A program made the position numbers and the translations under genes. A DNA stretch of 32,692 bases. Origin: Natronococcus amylolyticus DSM 10524 (GTDB taxonomy: Archaea; Halobacteriota; Halobacteria; Halobacteriales; Natrialbaceae). The notes beneath the pieces were generated by a model, which saw only the letters and a program-made list of their open reading frames with translations, was not told the origin of the DNA and did no database searches. Below, piece by piece: positions 7,556 through 14,818 of the stretch (position 1 is the stretch's first letter; each line of letters begins with the position of its first letter). Location of the stretch: contig NZ_AOIB01000027.1 in assembly GCF_000337675.1 (NCBI RefSeq), positions 80,076 to 112,767 on the forward strand, given 5' to 3'.

Positions 7556-7937
7556 ACGTCCCCTCTTTTTTATGGTCGCTGAATTTCTTCGCAAACCGCC
7601 GCCAGTATAGGGTCAATCAACGCTTCATGGTCGAGCACTGCGAACAGAACACTCACGGAGTGCTGCTTGTTGCGAACGTTAGGAGGAGTCCGCGGCTAAA
7701 CGGACTACTGCTGATGGTGTCTTGTTCACTTGCGACGACGTGCGGCCAGGCTTTGTCTGCGATCATGGTCGAACAGCCGCATGGAACAACGATTACTCGA
7801 GTCTGGGAATCGATGGTGGACCTCGGTGAGTCGAACCTTGAGGAACAAACGCGACAGGTGAGTCCGAACGACAAGTATGGTCCAAGAGTACGTGATGACA
7901 AGGCGGTGTTGAGGCTAACAGTGCTTGAGGAGTAATT
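7556..7937. other. Segment with one doubtful ORF before the MITE
   Basis: A forward frame is open to a TAA at 7933-7935, with a possible ATG at 7627. Its predicted product (about 100 residues, including SPNDKYGPRVRDDKAVLRLT) has no motif I recognise. It may be a remnant of a gene; I cannot support a function. The final bases are the left target duplication of the adjacent MITE. Confidence 0.3.
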
Positions 7938-8072
7938 GCCGTGTTGAATAGCGGCCTCTGAGATGGGAAATGGCTATTCGATTCGTGAGATCACCACCCT
8001 TAACGTCTCACGAAAGTGACCAGCTCGAAGCCATCCACGAAGACACCGCTATTCAACACGGCAGGAGTAATT
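7928..8072. mobile_element. 125-bp MITE with 17-bp inverted ends and 10-bp target duplication
   Basis: The element spans 7938-8062. It starts with GCCGTGTTGAATAGCGG (7938-7954) and ends with the exact reverse complement (8046-8062). It is flanked by the direct repeat AGGAGTAATT at 7928-7937 and 8063-8072, a clean 10-bp target duplication. Inside, TTCGTGAGA (7982-7990) and TCTCACGAA (8006-8014) form a 9-bp stem with a 15-base loop. There is no transposase frame, so it must have been moved in trans by an IS with matching ends. It inserted just beyond the 3' end of the minus-strand gene at 8071. Perfect ends and target repeats indicate a recent insertion. Confidence 0.85.
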
Positions 8073-8649
8073 AGAACTGAATTGTCCACACTCCATCTCT
8101 TCCTTGGGATAAGTCGAATACACTGAGGGTTCTGGAATCAGCATCATACCCTAGGAGAGCAAAGGATTCCATCTCGTGACTAATACCGACTCTTGAGGTG
8201 TCGAGGATCATACTGACTACGATTTGTAGCTGTCCTGACTCGTCCTCTACGGTCTCTAAGACCCATTCGTGGGGAGTTTGCAAACCCCCGCTTGGATCAA
8301 CCGTTACGCCGGGATTCTGAATGATCGTACTTCTGTGTCCGAGCCCGTGGAAATTCGGATCATCATTTCCGAGCGCGAACTTCCAATATGCATGCGTCCG
8401 AGTTCCCGGAATTCCCTCAACGTACTGCACCGGTTCCAAATAATCTTCTTGTAGCCACAAACCCTGTCCTTGAGTCAGAATTTCTAGCCACGTGTCAACT
8501 GAGCCTCCACCCTGGACATTCGCCACAGTGTTCCCATTCAACTGGGCCGATGCTACTGATCTGTTGCTGGCTCCAGCCACCGTATTCGCGCCTAAGACGG
8601 GGACTGCGATCACTCCACAGGCATTGGTTATGAAGGCTCTTCGATCCAT
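8071..8649 (-). CDS. Exported protein with Tat-like signal, unknown function (192 aa)
   Basis: The start at ATG 8649 gives an N-terminus MDRRAFITNACGVIAVPVLG, with twin arginines at 3-4 and a hydrophobic stretch ending near ANTVAGA. This is a Tat-like signal; upstream in-frame codons would bury it. TATA-like sequences (minus-strand ATATTTATCTAT, about 8672-8683) sit 25-30 bases before this ATG. The mature part, about 165 residues, has several amphipathic strands (QLQIVVSMILDTS, SFALLGYDADSRTLSVFDLS) and Trp/Tyr-rich segments, suggesting a beta-rich secreted domain. No family recognised. It is divergent from the secreted protein at 8882, with 232 bases between them. Confidence 0.7.
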   Translation of the reverse strand: MDRRAFITNACGVIAVPVLGANTVAGASNRSVASAQLNGNTVANVQGGGSVDTWLEILTQGQGLWLQEDYLEPVQYVEGIPGTRTHAYWKFALGNDDPNFHGLGHRSTIIQNPGVTVDPSGGLQTPHEWVLETVEDESGQLQIVVSMILDTSRVGISHEMESFALLGYDADSRTLSVFDLSQGRDGVWTIQF

Positions 8650-8881
8650 ATCCGTGTAGATGCTTCGAAGATAGATAAATATATCAACACGTATTTTGAA
8701 TAACAGGAGAAGGGACCTGACTGCTGCCGATCTAATGCCACCACTGAACAAACGCTGAGAGACGATCGTACAGAGGTTAGTTCTGGTCGACAAGCTCGCA
8801 ACTGAAGGCAGAGACATTCGCCTCTCTCTTTCGACATTCTTCAGCCGCTATTGATACTGTCCAATCACACACTAGTTGAAG

Positions 8882-9481
8882 ATGCCTAAGAAAAACAGAA
8901 CAGTAGTACAATCAATCATCGTCGTTGGCATCTGTCTGAGCATCCTTTTGACTGGACCCGCTGCTGCTACCACTAGCATCGGGGCGGACACCGCTGAAGT
9001 GTTCAGTCTGAATCAGCAGGAAGGCCAGTATGGTGATGGGGACTACGAGGATGAAATTGAGGCGGAATATGGCGACGGAACTGGATATGAGGACGAAATA
9101 GAGTATGGGGATAGCCCGATACAGAGTCCTGAAGACTTCGTTGGTGTGTTAGAAGGTGAGTTTGACCTACAAGTATATGATCTTCAATTCCAAGAGGATA
9201 TTGGTTACCTAACCATCGGGAGCAACTCTGCTGGCGATATAGATATCCTATTACAAGAAATACTGATGGTTACAGCCACGTACACTGTCTATGTTGATGG
9301 CGCTGAGGCTTTCCCAGCCGCACTTGTAGTTGAGATCGTCGATAGCAATGGGGACTCTGTCGTTGGATACCATATCGAAGCAAACTGGGTCCTGGCATAC
9401 CTGGATGGATCGGCCACCGAAGAGGAACTCATGGAGAGTATCTTCTACACCTTACAAGATCTAACGCAACAGTACCAGTAG
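8882..9481 (+). CDS. Secreted acidic protein with Tyr-Gly-Asp repeats (199 aa)
   Basis: The ATG at 8882 (a TTG lies two codons earlier) gives a Sec-type signal: MPKKNRTVV, then IIVVGICLSILLTG and a cleavage region near AAATTS. After it is a low-complexity acidic segment with tandem units YGDGDYEDEIEAE and YGDGTGYEDEIE and a final YGDS (about residues 43-75). The rest is a roughly 120-residue domain, probably alpha/beta, with GDIDILLQEILMVTATYTVYVDG and a C-terminal helix. No function is known to me. The acidic Tyr/Gly repeats suggest an extracellular linker or cation-binding segment. Base composition is more AT-rich than the nearby operons. Confidence 0.72.
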   Translation: MPKKNRTVVQSIIVVGICLSILLTGPAAATTSIGADTAEVFSLNQQEGQYGDGDYEDEIEAEYGDGTGYEDEIEYGDSPIQSPEDFVGVLEGEFDLQVYDLQFQEDIGYLTIGSNSAGDIDILLQEILMVTATYTVYVDGAEAFPAALVVEIVDSNGDSVVGYHIEANWVLAYLDGSATEEELMESIFYTLQDLTQQYQ

Positions 9482-9745
9482 TCCGTTTCGTTCCACCACT
9501 AAACTGAGGTAGCCTTTCGTCTTGCTCCGCTATTCTGAGACTTCTCAACGGTCAGCTGACAGGATTCAGCAATCGGTTTAGCCGGTAACTCCTGCCCGAG
9601 CAGGCCTCCGGCGTGAGTGGCAACAGTGTCGCGTCGGCGGCAGACCGCCGCCGAGAGCGACGACTTTCCGTCGATTCAGCCGTTATCCGCTCGTCAGGAC
9701 CGTCAGTACAACCGTTCCGACACAGAACTCAGGCTTCAGAAACAG

Positions 9746-10286
9746 TTAGCCGAGGGTGCTTTGTGAGGTACTGATCCTTGGTCGCTGGATCGTAGACGTT
9801 AGCTGGCTTCCACTCGGGTCGTAGAGCTGCATATAGGCTTCAACGTCACGTGGTACGTCTACACTCAACGTCGTCTCTTGTGCTACCTCTTCTGCTTTTA
9901 GTAGGTTCGCGTCTTCCAGCGCTGCTCTCCCCTCTTCGGTAAGCAATAGAACACGTGTGGATTATCACGCGTTCGCTGGTCTTCGGGCAGAGTGACTCGA
10001 GCAACGAGACTAGTATCAACCAACGTCTCTAGGTGGTTTCTGATGGTGCTTGAATTCACGTCCAACATGAAGTAGTCGAGTTCCTTCAGCGTTGGAAGGT
10101 GCTCAGGGTGCCCGATGATCTTTTGGAGAATTTTGAACCGTTCCCTGCTAAGATCATCCGTGTGAACTTCGACGACTTCACACGTCATGCCGTGATACTG
10201 AGCATCGGAATCGTCTGCGCCAGATAGATCTGGACCAGATCACCGACTGAGTACGCCTCATTTGATGGCTGTGAAATATTCTCCAT
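9746..10286 (-). pseudogene. Winged-helix regulator, frameshifted and apparently chimeric
   Basis: Three minus-strand frames join into one protein-like path. First, MENISQPSNEAYSVGDLVQIYL from ATG 10286. After a shift near 10,223-10,226 it continues as ADDSDAQYHG-MTCEVVEVHTDDLSRE, which resembles a small haloarchaeal 'YSVGDRVRVYL...YHG...CEVVE...DDLS' protein family. It then runs into FKILQKIIGHPEHLPTLKELDYF, VNSSTIRNHLETLVD and LPEDQRTRDNPHVFY, a different haloarchaeal winged-helix family. A second shift near 9,945 restores LTEEGRAALEDANLL, that family's C-terminus. Unshifted, the pieces are 33, 96 and 66 codons. The N-terminal piece and the middle overlap as ATGA. Best read as a fused, decayed pair of genes. 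Confidence 0.55.
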
Positions 10287-10313
10287 TGTCGTCTGTGAGA
10301 TGGACTGCTTCGA

Positions 10314-10661
10314 TCAGAGCGGTTCTACGACGATATGTTCTTGAACGAGATAGGGGCGCTTTGCCCGGCCCGTAGTCTCATACTTGATGACACCGTGTTC
10401 GGCCAGCACTCCCAGGTCCCGACTTACCTGTCCCTTATCGCGCTCTAGGAGACAAGCGAGCTCACGAACAGACTTGACCTCCTCTCCTCGGAGTGTGTGG
10501 ATGATTTCGCGTCTCTTTGGAGTAAGAACCGTCTCAGCGCTTTCAAAGCTGAGAACTTGCACGTCATCCATGCCTCCCCGTGCAAGTGCTCGAGCCATCT
10601 CGCTCCGTCGCTCTACTTGAGCATTGTCATCTGTTGGCTGCGACCAGTCTATTTGAGGCAT
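10314..10661 (-). CDS. Winged-helix regulator, TumA/antitoxin-like (115 aa)
   Basis: An N-terminal 45-residue acidic region with alternating helix and strand (ARGGMDDVQVLSFESAETVLT) is followed by a winged helix: PKRREIIHTL, SVRELACLLERDKGQVSRDLGVLAEHGVIKYE with recognition helix DKGQVSRDLGVL, then TTGRAKRPYLVQEHIVVEPL. This arrangement resembles haloarchaeal MarR-like antitoxins paired with TumE-type (DUF6516) toxins. No toxin gene is adjacent: upstream lies the duplicated fragment at 10,687 and downstream the broken regulator. It is either an orphan antitoxin left after rearrangement or an independent regulator. The family link is from memory. Confidence 0.6.
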   Translation of the reverse strand: MPQIDWSQPTDDNAQVERRSEMARALARGGMDDVQVLSFESAETVLTPKRREIIHTLRGEEVKSVRELACLLERDKGQVSRDLGVLAEHGVIKYETTGRAKRPYLVQEHIVVEPL

Positions 10662-10686
10662 CTTGATCCACTGACTGTTGTGTAGT

Positions 10687-10998
10687 ATATAGAGCAGAGG
10701 ATAGAAGAGATTGATGATGAATTAGGAACCGTACCAGGATGCTTCAATATCTGGAAGAGGAACTTCCCGAAGACTTTGATCTGTTATAAATCTCGGCGTG
10801 AAGCCGATTGAGTTTCGGGTTTGAGGCGATTGCTCCAGAGTCAGGTCGTATAGACCTAGTCGTCGCGATCGGCGGTGAGCACGGGCTCGCTCCGTGAGGG
10901 TGTTCGGTTGCTCGAGTAGCGATCATCGGTACACCCTCGGAAAACCAAACGAGCTTCAGTATGCGGACTACACAGTCATGAGACATTTTTTGGTGTAA
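10687..10998 (+). pseudogene. Dispersed duplication, copy 2: truncated, frameshifted gene tail
   Basis: This stretch matches 810-1128. It begins abruptly inside the coding sequence at ATATAGAGCAG, 26 bases beyond the start of the divergent gene at 10,661. It has lost one base (GTACCAGG against GTACGCAGG), which breaks the frame, and ends with the same TTTTTTGGTGTAA block. The 5' two thirds of the gene are absent. Just after the end, GTAAGCA and TGCTTAC pair around CCA (about 10,994-11,011). The copy is probably a leftover from movement or recombination of the element carrying the gene at 458. Confidence 0.75.
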
Positions 10999-11459
10999 GC
11001 ACCATGCTTACCACAAAAGTGCACTATTAGTGGATCGCGGTTCGTGGGCGACATAAGCACCCTAATCAGCACCCACCTGTTCGAGCCAGATTGGCCACAA
11101 TTCCCCAAGTTGTGGCTAACCTCGTGTCACCCACGTGCCGCCTTTCACTCAGATCCAGCAGGGGCCCACCGTTGCTATCCAACACCCGCTTTTGCATAAT
11201 ACCCCATCAGCCAGATGTCTGACGGACTCGAGGGTACTGACTTGTTATAAACCTCGAGGGCTACGAGAGAGGTCGTGAAAACGCTAGGAGTAAGATCCCT
11301 TCGCATTCGAATAACGGCAATGACAACATGGGATGTAGATCGAGTACTCATTGCTCGCTGATTAAGTTCACTCATATAGGCTCTCAGCGAGAAAAGCTCA
11401 TAGACAGCTTTGAGATCCCATTCGCATATTCCTGCAGGAGACAGCAAAGAGCAGCGGTA
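10999..11459. other. Intergenic, nothing assigned
   Basis: About 460 bases. Short open frames on both strands have no recognisable motif and implausible composition. No RNA gene or insertion-sequence end is evident apart from the small hairpin at the left edge. Confidence 0.45.
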
Positions 11460-11726
11460 TTACTTGATGTTAAGGCTGTAGAGGCGTTTGCGCGCGTCCG
11501 AGAACGAGAATCGGGAGTCAACGACGTTCTCCTCGTCGAGACGATTTAGGGCGTAGCGAACTGTCCGGTTCGGTAGAAGCGACTCGTCGGCGATCTGTTG
11601 CTGGGTCATCGCATCGTTGTGCTCGAGGACTTTTGCAACGAGTTTGGCGCTCGGTGGCAGATCAGGGATGTCGTCCCATGATCCGTTGTGGGTTGGTTTT
11701 TCCTGCATTGATTCTGACGTCCCCAT
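11460..11726 (-). CDS. MarR-like winged-helix regulator (88 aa)
   Basis: A small regulator typical of haloarchaea. After 20 polar residues come LPPSAKLVAKVLEHNDAMTQQQIADESLLPNRTVRYALNRLDEENVV and the wing SRFSFSDARKRLYSLNI. The recognition helix is NRTVRYALNRL. The ATG at 11,726 is preceded by an AT-rich palindrome at 11,754-11,774 that could be its operator. It lies downstream of the signalling/glycosyltransferase operon on the same strand, separated by at least 58 bases, and may or may not belong to it. Confidence 0.75.
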   Translation of the reverse strand: MGTSESMQEKPTHNGSWDDIPDLPPSAKLVAKVLEHNDAMTQQQIADESLLPNRTVRYALNRLDEENVVDSRFSFSDARKRLYSLNIK

Positions 11727-11753
11727 TGTCTACTCCCCATTCCAAACATAGCG

Positions 11754-11774
11754 TGATAATATCTTCCATTATCA
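11754..11774. promoter_or_regulatory. AT-rich palindrome upstream of the small regulator
   Basis: TGATAAT and ATTATCA (7 bp each, 7 bases apart) are exact inverted repeats centred about 38 bases upstream of the ATG at 11,726, overlapping the expected TATA/BRE position. A second perfect 7-bp inverted repeat, TATCTTA-GAGAA-TAAGATA, lies at 11,812-11,830. The first is a plausible operator; the second may be an operator, part of a terminator, or chance in AT-rich DNA. Confidence 0.4.
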
Positions 11775-11784
11775 CTCATGCACT

Positions 11785-11946
11785 CTAGTTATGAATGGGT
11801 GCGAATTTATCTATCTTAGAGAATAAGATAATTACCTTACTAAACCTGTAGAACGCCTGTATGCAGCCGTCAATGAGGAGACCCCACTTGTCGCACTCCT
11901 CTTTATAGCGAACGTTGTCGAGCTCGCCATACTCCGCTCCGATCAC
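11785..11946 (-). CDS. Possible 53-aa protein coupled to the glycosyltransferase
   Basis: A GTG start at 11,946 overlaps the glycosyltransferase stop as GTGA, the same kind of overlap used elsewhere in this operon. The 53-residue product (GAEYGELDNVRYKEECDKWG, then LLIDGCIQAFYRFSKVIILF, then SKIDKFAPIHN) starts acidic and polar and ends with an amphipathic or membrane-touching helix. The first half is GC-rich like the operon and the second half AT-rich. I recognise no family. It could be a small membrane partner of the glycosyltransferase or a chance frame. Confidence 0.35.
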   Translation of the reverse strand: MIGAEYGELDNVRYKEECDKWGLLIDGCIQAFYRFSKVIILFSKIDKFAPIHN

Positions 11947-13370
11947 GGGCCATTCTCGTCATCAAACCCTTTTCGCTCCATCGCACCCCACGAATCGACC
12001 CCGCGGAGGAACTCAACGAACCCACGCCAGAGGATGATCGTCTTCCACTGCCGGTAAAGGATGTTCTCGAGGATACCGTAGCCGAGCAATAGGGCAACAT
12101 CCTGTGGCCGTTCGTAGCGCCGGTAGCTCGCCACCTCACTCAGTACGGACAGCCAGGAAAGGAACATGCTGAGGAGGATCGCAAGCAGCAGGAACGAAAT
12201 GAAAAACCACGTGTCGACAATCCCGAGGACGAACGCCAACGGGACGATAACGTACCCGAGTCCCTCAACCAGGGGACCAAACCCCTCGACGCCCATAAAG
12301 AAAGGTAACGCAAACATTCCGGTTACACCGTAGTTCGGATTGCCGATCATCTTCCGATGCATCGTCAACGTTTGGAATAGGCCACGATGCCAGCGTCGTC
12401 GTTGTCGACTTAGCGCCGTTCGATCTTCGGGAACTTCCGTCCAGATCACCGGCTCGGGAACGAACTCAAGACGGTACTCCTGATCGCATTCGTTCAGGTA
12501 GCGGTGCATGCGGACGACCAACTCCATGTCTTCGGTAATCGTATCCGAGCGGTACCCACCGACCTCTCGAACCAGTCGCGTGTCGAAGAGGCCGAACGCT
12601 CCCGAGATGATCATTAGGCTCTTCAGGCTGCTCAAACCGATTCGGCCAGAGAGAAACGCCCGCAGGTACTCCATTGTTTGGAAGCCAACCAGCGGGTTCC
12701 GCGAGAGGCGAATCTCTTCGACGATCCCTTCAGTGATCGAACAGCTATTCGCAACGCGGACGACGCCACCGGTCGCGACGGTTCGCTCAGGATATTCAAG
12801 AAATGGTTTGGCGACCGAGAGCAGCGCGTCACGCTCGATAACCGAATCCGCGTCGACCGCACAGAACAGCTGTTTCTCGGTGAGATAGACCCCGGCGTTC
12901 AATGCGTCCGCCTTCCCTCCATTTTCCTTATCGATCACGGTCAGTTTTCGGTTTTCTGTCGAACGATAGACGTCGCGTACGGTTTCACATGGAAGTTCTC
13001 TCGGTGGTGATGCGGGTACCGCTTCGAGGTCGAACGCGTCGACAAGCCTATCCAACGTGTCGTCAGACGACCCGTCGTTGACGACGATTACTTCGTAATC
13101 GGGATACTGAAGATCAAGGAACGACTGGACGCTTGAGACGATAACAGGCGCTTCGTTGTACGCGGGAACGACGATCGCGATTCCAGGGAGGAACGGCGAG
13201 CCAAACCGCTGGTAGGTCGATTCGAATGTCCGTTTGTTTATCAGCCGACGCAGCTCAACCAGCGCCGTGAGGTGGATGACGAGATACGCGGTGTTCGCTA
13301 CCACAAAGTAGGCAACGACGAAGACGCTGAACCCAAACAGAAACCCCGCAAGGAGGTCAATGGCAGTCAT
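11943..13370 (-). CDS. Membrane family 2 glycosyltransferase, PgaC/IcaA-like (475 aa)
   Basis: A processive-type polysaccharide synthase. It has an N-terminal membrane helix (LLAGFLFGFSVFVVAYFVV), a GT-A domain with IAIVVPAYNEAPVI, VIVVNDGSSDDT, the metal-binding FCAVDADSVIE, the acceptor TEDMELV and the QRRRWHRGL motif (Q-x-x-R-W), then several C-terminal membrane helices (ALPFFMGVEG, GYVIVPLAFVLGIV, FISFLLLAILLSMFLSWL). This order is that of poly-N-acetylglucosamine, cellulose and hyaluronan synthases; the sugar cannot be told from sequence. The ATG at 13,370 overlaps the stop of the HEAT gene (ATGA); an upstream in-frame codon would add an unlikely Cys/Gly-rich leader. It is the effector end of an operon headed by phosphorelay proteins, suggesting regulated production of exopolysaccharide or surface glycan. 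Confidence 0.88.
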   Translation of the reverse strand: MTAIDLLAGFLFGFSVFVVAYFVVANTAYLVIHLTALVELRRLINKRTFESTYQRFGSPFLPGIAIVVPAYNEAPVIVSSVQSFLDLQYPDYEVIVVNDGSSDDTLDRLVDAFDLEAVPASPPRELPCETVRDVYRSTENRKLTVIDKENGGKADALNAGVYLTEKQLFCAVDADSVIERDALLSVAKPFLEYPERTVATGGVVRVANSCSITEGIVEEIRLSRNPLVGFQTMEYLRAFLSGRIGLSSLKSLMIISGAFGLFDTRLVREVGGYRSDTITEDMELVVRMHRYLNECDQEYRLEFVPEPVIWTEVPEDRTALSRQRRRWHRGLFQTLTMHRKMIGNPNYGVTGMFALPFFMGVEGFGPLVEGLGYVIVPLAFVLGIVDTWFFISFLLLAILLSMFLSWLSVLSEVASYRRYERPQDVALLLGYGILENILYRQWKTIILWRGFVEFLRGVDSWGAMERKGFDDENGP

Positions 13371-14437
13371 GCATCCTCCAGAACAGCCGTGTGTTCGGCC
13401 TCGACCCAGCGCCACGTCCGTTCGAGCGCTTCAGGGGAATTGGCTGGTCTCTTCTGCCTACCCTGCGTATGCAACACTCGCACGCCGACGAGTCGGGCCA
13501 AGTCGTCAGGTTCGTCCTGAACGGCTGTCACCACTCGTTCAAGATTGGTGTTCCACCGACCGTAAACGTCGTACGCAATCCGTCGAACCTTCGGCGAAGG
13601 GTCAGTAAGGAGGTCCTCGATTTCTACCGCATCACGGAGCTGCTGGTTCCAGCCGTACTCCGCGAGCGTCGAGAGTGCAGCTGCCCGGACTTCGGGTGAT
13701 TCATGATCGAGACAAAAAAGAATCCATGTTAACGAGGACGGGCTAACTCCTGATTGACAGTGCTGGAGGACGGTCAAGACCTGAATAAGCACCGCATCCT
13801 CCCATTCTCCATGTTTTTCATTAGCGATAGACAGTAGATACTCCGGTTTCCGAATGACAATTCGATAAAGGGTATCAAGTCCAAAGATCGACAGTGGCTC
13901 ACGGCCCTCCCACAGGAGCAGATCCACACCGGTTCGTTTAGCACGGGGATCGTCGTTCTCGAAAAGGACGCGCGCCGTCGCCGTTCGAACGCTCTGATTC
14001 CACGTACAGGTCCGAAGAGCGGTATCGACGGCCGACGGGTACTCGAGGAGAGCGAGCCAGCTCAGCGCGCGGAGCGTCAGGTAGAGATTGTCAGACTCGA
14101 GGTCGTTTCGAAGCCGCTCGGGAGTGAACCCGAGCGCGTAAACCAATTGCTGAAGTTTCGTCCGTTCTCCGCCGTGAATCTGCGGGAGTAACCGTTTTCC
14201 GGTCTCACGTACGGCCGACCATTCCGGCGGCGATAGTTCCTCGACCCAGTCGTTCCAAGAGGGATCATCCTCGTCTAACCTGGATGCCAACTCGGCCGTT
14301 ATTACGGGTTTTACCACCTCGACGTGGTGGGCTTTTCGCTGTTTTCGAACGGAGACGACGAGCGTCGCCGTGCCAACGAGCAAGACTACTGACCCCAATC
14401 CGATCGTCGCCCAGACAACGAGCGTGATTGCCTCCAT
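13367..14437 (-). CDS. Membrane-anchored HEAT-repeat protein (356 aa)
   Basis: An N-terminal membrane anchor (VVWATIGLGSVVLLVGTATLVVSV, about residues 8-31) followed by KQRKAHH places the rest in the cytoplasm. From about residue 50 to the end there are repeated helical pairs typical of HEAT repeats, clearest in LTWILFCLDHESPEVRAAALSTLAEYGW and EDLLTDPSPKVRRIAYDVYGRW, with weaker units before. Such proteins act as scaffolds. It lies 3 bases after the response regulator gene and overlaps the glycosyltransferase gene by 4, so a role linking the phosphorylated regulator to the membrane glycosyltransferase is the obvious hypothesis, but it is inference only. Confidence 0.82.
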   Translation of the reverse strand: MEAITLVVWATIGLGSVVLLVGTATLVVSVRKQRKAHHVEVVKPVITAELASRLDEDDPSWNDWVEELSPPEWSAVRETGKRLLPQIHGGERTKLQQLVYALGFTPERLRNDLESDNLYLTLRALSWLALLEYPSAVDTALRTCTWNQSVRTATARVLFENDDPRAKRTGVDLLLWEGREPLSIFGLDTLYRIVIRKPEYLLSIANEKHGEWEDAVLIQVLTVLQHCQSGVSPSSLTWILFCLDHESPEVRAAALSTLAEYGWNQQLRDAVEIEDLLTDPSPKVRRIAYDVYGRWNTNLERVVTAVQDEPDDLARLVGVRVLHTQGRQKRPANSPEALERTWRWVEAEHTAVLEDA

Positions 14438-14440
14438 ACT

Positions 14441-14818
14441 TCACGTGCTCGGTAGCATGCGTTTGATCCGGGCGACGACCTCGTTCGGGCTGAATGGCTT
14501 GGTGACGTAGTCGGTCGCGCCGCGCTCGAAGCCCTCAACGACATCATCCTCACGCGACCGTGCGGTGAGCATCAACACAGGAAGATCGGCGAGAGTGTCT
14601 TCGTCTCGAATTCGCTCGAGGACCTGAAATCCGTCCATCCGCGGCATCATCACGTCAAGCACCACGAGGTCAGGCAATTCATCGGTTTCCTGAAGGTGAT
14701 CGATGCATGCTCGCCCGTCTTCGAACGTTGTCACGTCGAACCCGTTCGCCTGGAGTTTGAACGTCAGAAGTTGTTGGATGTCCTCATCGTCTTCGGCGAT
14801 GACGATCGATCGAGTCAT
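14441..14818 (-). CDS. Single-domain response regulator (125 aa)
   Basis: A complete receiver domain and nothing else. Acidic Glu9, Asp10 and Asp11, phosphoacceptor Asp55 in LVVLDVMMPRMDG, the switch Thr85 in LMLTARS and Lys107 in VTKPF are all present. With no output domain, it must act by protein contact (for example on the HEAT protein) or as an intermediate in a phosphorelay. The start overlaps the stop of the upstream GAF-HisKA gene (ATGA at 14,815-14,818). Confidence 0.92.
   Translation of the reverse strand: MTRSIVIAEDDEDIQQLLTFKLQANGFDVTTFEDGRACIDHLQETDELPDLVVLDVMMPRMDGFQVLERIRDEDTLADLPVLMLTARSREDDVVEGFERGATDYVTKPFSPNEVVARIKRMLPST

Noticed and set aside
11175-11447. Minus-strand frame of 90 codons between the duplicated fragment and the small regulator
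   Set aside because: No motif, implausible composition (many Ser/Thr/Val/Met near Arg runs) and no promoter; treated as intergenic.
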